Shown here: piece after piece, positions 34,169 to 41,769 of the stretch
How positions within the stretch are numbered: position 1 is the first letter of the stretch
Layout of the letters: the number at the start of each line of letters is the position of its first letter
Assembly: GCF_003859805.1 (NCBI RefSeq)
Contig: NZ_RQZG01000019.1
Location: 1 to 56,710, forward strand
DNA: 56,710 bases
Origin: Arachnia propionica
GTDB lineage: Bacteria; Actinomycetota; Actinomycetes; Propionibacteriales; Propionibacteriaceae
Reading direction: 5' to 3'
The notes under the pieces: generated by a model
Seen by the model: the letters and a program-made list of their open reading frames with translations, nothing else
Database searches by the model: none
Told to the model about the DNA's origin: nothing
Made by a program: the position numbers and the translations under genes

Positions 34169-35929
34169 GTGGCGAACCTGGTCAATCTGGAGGGCGTCTC
34201 GCACGCCTTCGGCACGCGTACCCTGCTCGATGGTGTGAGCCTCGGGCTGGGTGCGGGTGAGGTGATCGGTGTCGTCGGGCGCAACGGCGACGGCAAGACC
34301 ACCCTGCTGCGGATCCTCACCGGGGACCTCGTCCCGGATCAGGGCCGGGTGACGGTCGCGAACTCCGCATCCGTCGGGGTGCTGACCCAGCACCAGGTCT
34401 CCCGGCCGGGCGAGACGATCCGTGAGGTCGTGCTCGACGGGGCCGCTGACCATGTCTACGCCGCCCGGGCGGACCGCCGCGCCATCGTCGAGGCACTGCT
34501 GGCCGGGGTGGATCTCGACCGTCCCATCGAGTCCCTCTCCGGCGGGGAACGTCGTCGCGTCGGCCTGGTGGAGGTGCTGCTCGGTGAGCACGACCTCATC
34601 GTGCTGGACGAGCCCACCAACCACCTCGACGTGGAGGCCATCGCCTTCCTGGCCGAGCACCTGCAGGGGCGGATCCGGGCAGGCCTGGCGATGCTGGTGG
34701 TCAGCCACGACCGCTGGTTCCTCGACGCCGTGTGCACCAGGATCTGGGAGGTCCACGACGGCGTGGTGGACGCCTACGACGGCGGCTACGCCGCCTACGT
34801 CCTGGCCCGGGTGGAACGGCAACGCCAGGCTGCGGCCACCGAGGCCAGGCGGAAGAACCTGGCCCGCAAGGAGCTCGCCTGGCTGCGTCGTGGCGCCCCT
34901 GCCCGCACCTCGAAACCGAAGTTCCGCATCGATGCGGCCGAGGCACTCATCAGCGATGTGCCACCTCCCAGGGACAAGCTCGCGTTGGAGAGGTTCGCGG
35001 TCTCCCGGCTCGGCAAGGACGTGTTCGACCTGATCAACGTGTCCCACACCGTCGGCGAGCGGGTGCTGCTGGACCGCCTGACCTGGTCCATCGGGCCGGG
35101 GGATCGGATCGGGCTGGTCGGGGTCAACGGCGCGGGCAAGACCACCCTGCTGGATCTGCTGGCCGGGGTTCGTGAGGTGCAGGGTGGCAAGATCAAGCGG
35201 GGGACGACCCTGCGGGTCGGCTACCTGTCCCAGAGTGTGGGTGAGTTGGACGACGAGGACCGGGTGCTGCAGTCGGTGACCCGGCTGAAACAGCAGACCA
35301 AACTCGCGACGGGACGTGAGGCATCGGCAAGCACCCTGCTGGAGGAGTTCGGCTTCACCGGGGACAGGTTGATGGCGCGGATCGGGGACCTGTCCGGTGG
35401 GGAGCGGCGGCGGTTGCAGTTCCTGCGCCTGCTGCTGGAGGAACCGAACGTCCTGATCCTGGACGAGCCGACCAACGACCTCGACATCGACACCCTGACC
35501 GTCATCGAGGACCATCTCGACTCCTGGCCGGGAACCCTCATCGTGGTCAGTCACGACCGCTACTTCCTGGAGCGGGTCACCGACCACTCGTACGCACTGA
35601 TGGGTGACGGGTCCTGCGTGTTGCTGCCGGGTGGGGTGGAGGAGTACCTGCAACGACGGCGTCGAGCAGCCGAGGCCCTCTCCTCCCCGACCCCTGCCCC
35701 GACCAAAACGCGTTCCGATGCCGCCGAGGCGAGACAGCGCCGGAAGGAACTCGCCCGGCTGGAGTCCCAGCTCGCGAAGGCGGAGCAGCGGATCGATGAG
35801 CTCCACGCCCAGATGGCCGAGGCCGCCACCGACTATGAGCGGTTGGCAGCCCTCGATGCGGAGCTGAAGACGGCGATGGCCCTCAGGTCCGAGCTGGAGG
35901 ACGCCTGGCTCGAGGCCGCCGAGGATTGA
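34169..35929 (+). CDS. ABC-F family ATPase, Uup-like
   Basis: 586 residues, two ABC domains in one chain and no membrane segments. Domain 1 (about 1-245): GRNGDGKTTLLR, LSGGERRRVGL, VLDEPTNHLD, VSHDRWF. Domain 2 (about 290-510): GVNGAGKTTLLD, LSGGERRRLQF, ILDEPTNDLD, VSHDRYF. A C-terminal coiled coil (about 525-586, RKELARLESQLAKAEQRIDE) is the Uup type. ABC-F proteins act on ribosomes or DNA junctions rather than in transport. GTG 34169 comes three bases after DUF4191. Resistance or housekeeping role cannot be told. Confidence 0.88.
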   Translation: MANLVNLEGVSHAFGTRTLLDGVSLGLGAGEVIGVVGRNGDGKTTLLRILTGDLVPDQGRVTVANSASVGVLTQHQVSRPGETIREVVLDGAADHVYAARADRRAIVEALLAGVDLDRPIESLSGGERRRVGLVEVLLGEHDLIVLDEPTNHLDVEAIAFLAEHLQGRIRAGLAMLVVSHDRWFLDAVCTRIWEVHDGVVDAYDGGYAAYVLARVERQRQAAATEARRKNLARKELAWLRRGAPARTSKPKFRIDAAEALISDVPPPRDKLALERFAVSRLGKDVFDLINVSHTVGERVLLDRLTWSIGPGDRIGLVGVNGAGKTTLLDLLAGVREVQGGKIKRGTTLRVGYLSQSVGELDDEDRVLQSVTRLKQQTKLATGREASASTLLEEFGFTGDRLMARIGDLSGGERRRLQFLRLLLEEPNVLILDEPTNDLDIDTLTVIEDHLDSWPGTLIVVSHDRYFLERVTDHSYALMGDGSCVLLPGGVEEYLQRRRRAAEALSSPTPAPTKTRSDAAEARQRRKELARLESQLAKAEQRIDELHAQMAEAATDYERLAALDAELKTAMALRSELEDAWLEAAED

Positions 35930-35944
35930 CCTCCAGCTTGGCGC

Positions 35945-36982
35945 TCAGCGTCCCCGGTTCGGGGGTTGCGTCCGGAGTTGGTCCTGTCCGACCCCTTGAC
36001 TCCCTCTGAGACCGGCGGAAGCTGTTCGTGTCCCGGGCGGCTGTCCCGGAACGGGGAGGAGCCGCGTCTTCCCCGCCCGATCAACATGCTCCACCGCGGG
36101 ACGTTCTCCCCGATGCGCGATGAACAGGTTCACTTCCTCGAACCCAGCATCACCTCGAACCAGATCATGGGTGATCCGGGCATTGTCAACACACCGGCTG
36201 CTGGCCCGCCCGGGCGGAAACATTGACTCCACCGCCTCGGCCGGGGTGTACCGGGCGGTCACATCTCCCACCTTCCGGGGCTCAGCCCACCGCTGGTGTG
36301 CTCCGGCCAGGCAGAGCTCCTTCGGCGCATCCACCGCCACAATGCTCACCTGAACGTACTCCTCGGCCCGCAACTGATCGATCAGCCTCGGGCCCTGCCC
36401 CATCCCGGAGGGCTCCATCCACTGCAACGTCCCCTCAATCTTGATGTTGAAGCAATCAGCAACGAGTTCCTTCCGGATCTTGTCTGCTGTTGCGGCGGAC
36501 AAGGGGTGAACCAGCGTCGCCAACTCCCCGCGCAACAACGGCCTCCCATCAGCCAGCCGCTCCGGCGCATGTTCAGCAATCACACCGTCCCAGTGACTGC
36601 AGGCCTGGGCCAACAACTCGGGAGCAACCTCCAACCCCGCCACCGGGGTACCGAGCAACAACTGCTTGACATCATCAGCATCAACCGTGACGAACCCGTC
36701 CTCCACCACACCCAACCGCTGCGACTCCTGCGGCCCCAACACCTGCCGCACCATTGCGACCCCCTGACTCTTCCCCGCCCCCGGAGCCCCCGCCATGATG
36801 ATCGCCCGCCCCTCACGGACCGCCTCACGCTTCGCACGAGCCTGGTAGGCCTGAACGATCTCATCATGGAGCCTGCCCCACAAACTCTCCTCGTCCAGAG
36901 CCGAGGACACTGAATGGGTCTGGGCAAGTCGCTTCACCAAGCCCTTGACCTGGGCCTCGGTCCGATCACTCAGGCTGCTCAT
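35945..36982 (-). CDS. Zeta-type toxin (UDP-N-acetylglucosamine kinase family)
   Basis: 345 residues of the zeta toxin/P-loop kinase family, which phosphorylates peptidoglycan precursors or related nucleotides. Walker A AGAPGAGKS (about residues 64-72), the FVTVDADDVKQLLL Asp motif, and RYTPAEAVESM are visible; an N-terminal helical region of about 55 residues precedes the kinase fold. The C-terminal 50 residues are low-complexity and Arg/Gly/Pro-rich. Its start lies 17 bases inside the 3' end of the upstream antitoxin-like gene, the order antitoxin-toxin. The pair interrupts the lipA-glnA gene order. Confidence 0.85.
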   Translation of the reverse strand: MSSLSDRTEAQVKGLVKRLAQTHSVSSALDEESLWGRLHDEIVQAYQARAKREAVREGRAIIMAGAPGAGKSQGVAMVRQVLGPQESQRLGVVEDGFVTVDADDVKQLLLGTPVAGLEVAPELLAQACSHWDGVIAEHAPERLADGRPLLRGELATLVHPLSAATADKIRKELVADCFNIKIEGTLQWMEPSGMGQGPRLIDQLRAEEYVQVSIVAVDAPKELCLAGAHQRWAEPRKVGDVTARYTPAEAVESMFPPGRASSRCVDNARITHDLVRGDAGFEEVNLFIAHRGERPAVEHVDRAGKTRLLPVPGQPPGTRTASAGLRGSQGVGQDQLRTQPPNRGR

Positions 36983-37421
36983 CTGCGGGGCGAAGACGGT
37001 CTGCGAAGGTTCTCAGCTCTGCGCATTCCTCACGGGTGATGTGCCCCACTGCCCGTAAGCCAATCACCTCATCCCAGGAACCCCCGTCGTAGAAGTCGTA
37101 ATGAAGCTCCCCAAAGGTGTACGGCCATGCCCGCAACTGCTCCATCATCTCCTGCGTACTGATCTCCCCCACCGTTCGCCGTAGCCCCAACTCCCGCGGG
37201 CTCAACGGACGAACCTTCTCCCCCCGGGCCACCTGATCACGGATCGAACGCACCACACCCAACCGCCGCCCCAACCGCTCAGCAATCCTCTGATCATCCC
37301 ACCCCAGCCCGATCAACCGCACCGTCTCCCGATCCCGATCAATCCGAGCCAATTCCTCCACCGCATCAGCCCGCAACTCCTCCAACCGCTCCTCAGGGGT
37401 TGGGCCACCATGACCACTCAT
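36966..37421 (-). CDS. Putative antitoxin of the zeta toxin
   Basis: 151 residues, acidic and helical, with an HTH-like segment (about residues 27-60: GLGWDDQRIAERLGRRLGVV). It contains no enzyme motif. ATG 37421 is chosen as GAGGAGG lies five bases upstream; ATG 37442 in the same frame lies within the ribosome binding site region. It overlaps the toxin start by 17 bp. The antitoxin role is inferred from gene order and overlap; it does not look like the classic small epsilon antitoxin. Confidence 0.65.
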   Translation of the reverse strand: MSGHGGPTPEERLEELRADAVEELARIDRDRETVRLIGLGWDDQRIAERLGRRLGVVRSIRDQVARGEKVRPLSPRELGLRRTVGEISTQEMMEQLRAWPYTFGELHYDFYDGGSWDEVIGLRAVGHITREECAELRTFADRLRPADEQPE

Positions 37422-37486
37422 CCATGCCTCCTCGCTCTTCATCAATGGTCGAAATCCTGTCACAGCCAGTCATGGCCGGTCTGGGT

Positions 37487-38047
37487 TCACCGATCGTTCA
37501 GCCGCAGCAACGGGGTCGTCGGGGCAGGGTCGGTCAGCAGGCGGGCACAGGTGACGACGTCGAGACGTTCACCGTCGACCAGGAACTTGCCCCGTTCCAG
37601 ACCCTCCTGCACGAAACCTGCCGCCCGGGCCACCCCGCCGGAGGCGGGATTGTTGGCGCGATACCCCAGCTCGAGACGTTCCAGCCCCAGCACGGTCAGG
37701 GCATGGTGGGCGATCGTGGCGGCGGCCCGTCCGGTCCATCCCCTTCCCCGCCCCTCGGGGTGCGTCCAGTAGAAGAACCAACCGTTCCGGTTCTCCCCGT
37801 CGATCGCGACGGCGACCAGTCCGAGCAGTTCGTCATCCTCCCCGACCATCGCGAAGGCCCGATGCACGCCGTCAGGATCACACAGTCGCTCGATGTAACA
37901 CCTCGCATCCGCCAGGTTCTCGACATGGCCCTGCCGGGACATGTCGGGTTCAGCGAAGGCCTCCAGCACCCGCGACGCATCCCCTGACCGCAGTGGGCGC
38001 AGGTGCGGATCCGGCATGGTGTGGTCCCGACGATCTTCCACTGGCAT
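37487..38047 (-). CDS. GNAT-family N-acetyltransferase (RimJ/RimL type)
   Basis: 186 residues. The acetyl-CoA loop is GRGRGWTGRAA (about 105-115), followed by LERLELGYRANNPASGGVARAAGF and a C-terminal strand, the RimJ/RimL pattern used for protein N-termini or small molecules. ATG 38047 is supported by a TAGGGT box seven bases upstream (38055-38060), so the mRNA is probably leaderless. It is divergent from the ABC exporter operon, with 49 bp between the starts. Substrate unknown. Confidence 0.82.
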   Translation of the reverse strand: MPVEDRRDHTMPDPHLRPLRSGDASRVLEAFAEPDMSRQGHVENLADARCYIERLCDPDGVHRAFAMVGEDDELLGLVAVAIDGENRNGWFFYWTHPEGRGRGWTGRAAATIAHHALTVLGLERLELGYRANNPASGGVARAAGFVQEGLERGKFLVDGERLDVVTCARLLTDPAPTTPLLRLNDR

Positions 38048-38054
38048 GTCCGCA

Positions 38055-38120
38055 ACCCTATTGCCCCATCAACTCCGGCGGGATAGAATTCATCGTATGA
38101 TGAAATCATCGTTTGATGAA
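38055..38120. promoter_or_regulatory. Divergent promoter with tandem palindromic TetR-type operators
   Basis: Plus-strand promoter TTGCCC (38061-38066), 17 bases, TAGAAT (38084-38089), then ATG 38097 seven bases on. Two contiguous 16-bp palindromes follow: TTCATC-GTAT-GATGAA (38089-38104) and ATCATC-GTTT-GATGAA (38105-38120), covering the -10 edge, start site and first codons. The minus-strand -10 of the GNAT gene (TAGGGT, 38055-38060) abuts the -35. The obvious ligand is the TetR protein encoded third in the operon. Confidence 0.8.
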
Positions 38121-38840
38121 TTCACTTCCGGAGAACTCGGCATCGAGGTCTCGGACCTCGTGGTGCACCGCGGCCGCACGGAGGTCCTCCACGGCATCTC
38201 CTGCTCACTCGACCGGGGCTCGATCACTGGTCTCCTGGGCCCCTCCGGCTGCGGCAAGACCACCTTCATGCGCAGCCTGCTGGGAGTGCAACGCATCACC
38301 TCAGGAACCGCCCGCGTCCTGGGACTCCCCGTCGGTGACCCACGGCTACGTCATCGGATGGCCTACACCTCACAGGCGGTGAGCATCTACACCGATGCCA
38401 CCGTGCTGGCCAATGTCCGCTGTTTCGCGGGCCTGCTCGGCGCAGACGAAGCCTCAGCACTGACGGCGATCCACCGGGTCCGCCTCGACGACCTGGCCTC
38501 GCGTCGCGTCGACCGGCTCTCCGGCGGACAGGCCAGCCGCGCCTCACTGGCCTGCGCCCTGGTCGGTGACCCTGAGGTACTGGTCCTGGACGAGCCCACC
38601 GTCGGGCTCGATCCACTCACCCGAGAGGCACTGTGGCGACTCTTCCGGGAACTCGCCGAAGACGGTGTCACCCTGCTGATCTCCAGCCACGTCATGGACG
38701 AGGCGAGCCGCTGCGACTCCGTGCTGTTCATGCGTGAGGGCCGAATCCTCACCCACGAACCGGTCACCACCCTCCAGGAGCGCACCGGCACCCCCAGCCC
38801 GGAAGCCGCTTTCCTGACCCTGATCAAGGAGCAGGCATGA
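38097..38840 (+). CDS. ABC exporter ATP-binding protein
   Basis: 247 residues. Walker A GPSGCGKTTF (about 46-55), Q-loop YTSQAV, signature LSGGQASR, Walker B VLVLDEPTVGLDP and H-loop SSHVMDEA place it in the DrrA/CcmA-like exporter group. Start ATG 38097 is set by the leaderless promoter; the first codons lie inside the second operator palindrome. The stop overlaps the permease gene (ATGA). With the ABC-2 permease it should form a drug or lipid exporter. Confidence 0.92.
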   Translation: MMKSSFDEFTSGELGIEVSDLVVHRGRTEVLHGISCSLDRGSITGLLGPSGCGKTTFMRSLLGVQRITSGTARVLGLPVGDPRLRHRMAYTSQAVSIYTDATVLANVRCFAGLLGADEASALTAIHRVRLDDLASRRVDRLSGGQASRASLACALVGDPEVLVLDEPTVGLDPLTREALWRLFRELAEDGVTLLISSHVMDEASRCDSVLFMREGRILTHEPVTTLQERTGTPSPEAAFLTLIKEQA

Positions 38841-39619
38841 CCACGACCCGTAGCCGCGAGCACTCCCGTCGCCCATCCTCCCTGGCCACCGTGCGTCGCA
38901 TCGCGGCCCAGCTGCGCGGGGACCCACGTGCGGTGGCACTCATCCTGGTCGTCCCTCCCCTGCTGCTCCTCCTGCTCCACCAGGTCTTCGTCGACGTCCC
39001 CACCCCACCCGGCCGCCCCGGCCCCTTCGCCACGATCGGCCCGATCATGCTGGCGGTGATCCCGATGTTCCTGATGTTCATCGTCACCTCCGTCACGATG
39101 TTGCGGGAACGCGTCTCGGGCACCCTGGAACGCCTTCTGACCACGCCGCTTCGACGTTGGAACCTGATCGCCTCCTACGCAGTGGTCTTCGGCCTGCTCG
39201 CCGTGGTCCAGTCCCTGCTGTCGGTCCTGCTCCTGCTCGGCCCCCTCGACGTGGCGATCGAGGGTCCTGCCTGGGGTTTCCTGCTGCTGTCCCTGCTCTC
39301 CGCCGTGATCGGGGTGGCCTTCGGGCTGCTGGCCTCCGCCTTCGCCCGCACCGAGTTCCAGGCCGTGCAGTTCATGCCCGTCTTCATCACCCCACAGGTG
39401 TTCCTCTGCGGACTCCTCGTGCCGAAGGACCAGATGCCCGAGTTCCTCGGTACCATCACCGAGTGGTTGCCGATGACCTGGGCGGTTGACGTGGTGCAGG
39501 AGATGCTCGAGACACCTGAACTGGGCCGTGGCTCCTGGCTGCGCCTCGCCCTGCTCGCCGGTACCGCCCTGCTCGCACTGGCCACTGCCGCCGTCTCGAT
39601 GCCGAGGCGGACCCGATGA
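38837..39619 (+). CDS. ABC-2 type exporter permease
   Basis: 260 residues with six membrane segments: about 33-48, 65-92, 115-138, 145-168, 178-198 and 235-252. The TMLRERVSGTLERLLTTPLRRW motif between segments 2 and 3 is diagnostic of ABC-2 permeases (DrrB/YhhJ type). It is coupled to the ATPase upstream and to tetR downstream by ATGA overlaps. The substrate is unknown. Confidence 0.9.
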   Translation: MTTTRSREHSRRPSSLATVRRIAAQLRGDPRAVALILVVPPLLLLLLHQVFVDVPTPPGRPGPFATIGPIMLAVIPMFLMFIVTSVTMLRERVSGTLERLLTTPLRRWNLIASYAVVFGLLAVVQSLLSVLLLLGPLDVAIEGPAWGFLLLSLLSAVIGVAFGLLASAFARTEFQAVQFMPVFITPQVFLCGLLVPKDQMPEFLGTITEWLPMTWAVDVVQEMLETPELGRGSWLRLALLAGTALLALATAAVSMPRRTR

Positions 39620-40194
39620 CCCCGCCCGAGCCCTCGAAGGCCGAACGCACCAAGGAGCGGATCCGAGATGCCGCAGCGGTCCTGTTCGCCTCCCGCTCCT
39701 TCGAATCGGTCTCGACCAGGGCCATTGCGAAACAGGCCGGGGTGGATGCCGCTTTGATCCACCACTACTTCACGTCGAAGGAAGGACTCTTCCAGGCCGT
39801 GATGGACAACGGCATCCAGGCAGGACACGCCGCCACTCGGGTGCTGACATTCCCCGTCGAACGGTGGGGGACCGAATTGGCACGTGCCATGGAGCAGGTG
39901 TGGACCTCCCCGGCCGCCCCGGCACTCAAGGCAGTGGTGCGGCGGGCACTCGCCAGCTCCCACTCCCCACTCGAGGGATACGCCACCCGGATGATCCTGG
40001 GACCGTTGGCCCAGCAGCTCGGCCTCCCCGAGGACGAGGCGAGGCTCCGCGCCGCCCTGGTGGGCAGCCAACTCGTCGGGATGGTCGTCGCACGACACAT
40101 CGTCGGAATCGAACCCCTGGCCAGCCTCACATCGGCCGAGGTGATCGACCTGCTCGCCCCGACATTGCAGCGCCACCTCACGGGTGAGCTGTAA
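39616..40194 (+). CDS. TetR-family repressor
   Basis: 192 residues. HTH at about 10-55 (TKERIRDAAAVLFASRSFESVSTRAIAKQAGVD...IHHYFTSKEGLF), followed by a helical ligand domain with a C-terminal helix (AEVIDLLAPTLQRHL) of the QacR/TetR-C type. Its start overlaps the permease stop. Because the operon promoter carries two palindromic sites, autorepression relieved by an exporter substrate is the likely circuit; this is inference. Confidence 0.92.
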   Translation: MTPPEPSKAERTKERIRDAAAVLFASRSFESVSTRAIAKQAGVDAALIHHYFTSKEGLFQAVMDNGIQAGHAATRVLTFPVERWGTELARAMEQVWTSPAAPALKAVVRRALASSHSPLEGYATRMILGPLAQQLGLPEDEARLRAALVGSQLVGMVVARHIVGIEPLASLTSAEVIDLLAPTLQRHLTGEL

Positions 40195-40289
40195 CACCCC
40201 CGTTACTCTGGTGCAAGAATGAGGCAAACTACCACCCATAGGGTGACGCCCGGGGTGCACCCCCACCACTCGTTCGACCTGGAGGAAAG
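40195..40289 (+). promoter_or_regulatory. Leader region of glnA
   Basis: 95 bp between tetR and glnA. It contains a perfect 12-base palindrome GGGGTGCACCCC (40252-40263), an AT-richer stretch around ggcaaactaccacccatagg that may hold a promoter, and GGAGGAAAG directly before ATG 40290. Unlike many genes here, glnA therefore has a leader and a strong ribosome binding site. No GlnR or AmtR consensus was recognised. Confidence 0.4.
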
Positions 40290-41711
40290 ATGTTCCGAAG
40301 CGCTGAGGAGTTCCTGGCCTACGTCAAGGAGGAGGGCATCGAGACCATCGACTGCCGCTTCTGTGACCTGCCCGGTGTGATGCAGCACTTCACCGTCCCG
40401 GCGGGTTCCTTCGGCCCTGAGGTCTTCACTGAGGGCCTGAGCTTCGACGGGTCGTCGATCACCGGTTTCCAGAAGGTCCACGAATCGGACATGGCCCTGC
40501 TGCCGGATCCCACCACGGCCTTCGTCGACCCCTTCCGCAGGTCCCGGACCCTCAATGTCAACTTCTTCGTCCACGACCCGTTGACGAAGGAGCCCTACAG
40601 CCGCGACCCCAGGAACATCGCCCGCAAGGCGGAGGCCTACCTGGCATCGACCGGGATCGCCGACACCGCCTTCTTCGCCCCCGAGGCCGAGTTCTACGTC
40701 TTCGACGACATCCGTTTCGACACCACGGCGAACTCCTCCTACTACCACATCGACTCCGAGGCAGGGGCATGGAACACCGGACGGGTGGAGAACGGGGGCA
40801 ACCGGGGATACAAGGTGAAGTACAAGGGCGGCTACTTCCCCGTCGCCCCCGTCGACCACTTCGGTGATCTTCGCGACGACATCGTGCGCCACATGGAGAA
40901 TGCCGGACTCGTGGTCGAACGGGCCCACCACGAGTGCGGCACCGCCGGACAGGCGGAGATCAACTGGCGCTTCGACACGATGCTCAAGGCCGCTGACGAC
41001 GTGATGAAGTTCAAGTACCTGGTGAAGAACACGGCCTGGGAGGCCGGCAAGACGGCGACCTTCATGCCGAAACCGATCTTCGGGGACAACGGCTCCGGCA
41101 TGCACTGCCACTCCTCGTTGTGGAGCGAGGGTCGACCGCTGTTCCACGACGAGAACGGCTACGCCGGCCTGTCCGACCTGGCACGTTGGTACATCGGTGG
41201 CATCCTCAGGCACGCCCCGGCGCTGCTGGCCTTCACCAACCCGAGTGTGAACTCCTACCACCGCCTGGTCCCGGGCTTCGAGGCCCCGGTCAACCTGGTG
41301 TACTCACAACGGAACCGCTCGGCCTGCATCCGCATCCCGATCACGGGATCGAACCCGAAGGCCAAGCGCATCGAGTTTCGCTGCCCGGACCCCTCCAGCA
41401 ATCCGTACCTGGCCTTCGCCGCGATCCTGCTGGCCGGCCTCGACGGCATCCAGAACCGCATCGAACCCCCCGAGCCCATCGACAAGGACCTCTACGAGCT
41501 GCCACCGGATGAGCACGCCCAGGTGGCGACGGTCCCCGAGGACCTCGGTGCCGTGCTCGATGCCCTGGAGGCCGACCATGAGTTCCTCCTCGCCGGCGAT
41601 GTCTTCACCCCGGACCTGATCCAGACCTGGATCGAGTTGAAACGTGCGGAGATCCAGGCCATCGCGGTGCGCCCGCATCCTTATGAATTCGAGCTCTACT
41701 ACGCACTCTGA
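40290..41711 (+). CDS. glnA: Glutamine synthetase type I
   Basis: 473 residues; makes glutamine from glutamate, ammonia and ATP as a dodecamer. [20 protein letters not shown], the [12 protein letters not shown] loop, [23 protein letters not shown] and a terminal ELYYAL are seen. The adenylylation tyrosine is in [10 protein letters not shown] (near residue 402), so it can be controlled by GlnE encoded at 47438-50362. ATG 40290 with GGAGGAAAG upstream is certain. Confidence 0.98.
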   Translation: MFRSAEEFLAYVKEEGIETIDCRFCDLPGVMQHFTVPAGSFGPEVFTEGLSFDGSSITGFQKVHESDMALLPDPTTAFVDPFRRSRTLNVNFFVHDPLTKEPYSRDPRNIARKAEAYLASTGIADTAFFAPEAEFYVFDDIRFDTTANSSYYHIDSEAGAWNTGRVENGGNRGYKVKYKGGYFPVAPVDHFGDLRDDIVRHMENAGLVVERAHHECGTAGQAEINWRFDTMLKAADDVMKFKYLVKNTAWEAGKTATFMPKPIFGDNGSGMHCHSSLWSEGRPLFHDENGYAGLSDLARWYIGGILRHAPALLAFTNPSVNSYHRLVPGFEAPVNLVYSQRNRSACIRIPITGSNPKAKRIEFRCPDPSSNPYLAFAAILLAGLDGIQNRIEPPEPIDKDLYELPPDEHAQVATVPEDLGAVLDALEADHEFLLAGDVFTPDLIQTWIELKRAEIQAIAVRPHPYEFELYYAL

Positions 41712-41769
41712 GCAACATCACCGGATGTCCGACTGCCTGTCCGCTGCACTTGTTCAGTAGGCTCCAGGC

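Noticed and set aside
33020-35806. A 928-codon open frame on the minus strand
   Set aside because: It lies antisense to lipA, DUF4191 and the ABC-F gene, has His/Gln/Arg/Gly-rich, low-information translation and no domain; it is the usual antisense shadow in GC-rich DNA.
40252-40263. GGGGTGCACCCC palindrome before glnA as a regulator site
   Set aside because: It is short, GC-only in a GC-rich genome and matches no known nitrogen regulator site; recorded only as part of the leader region.
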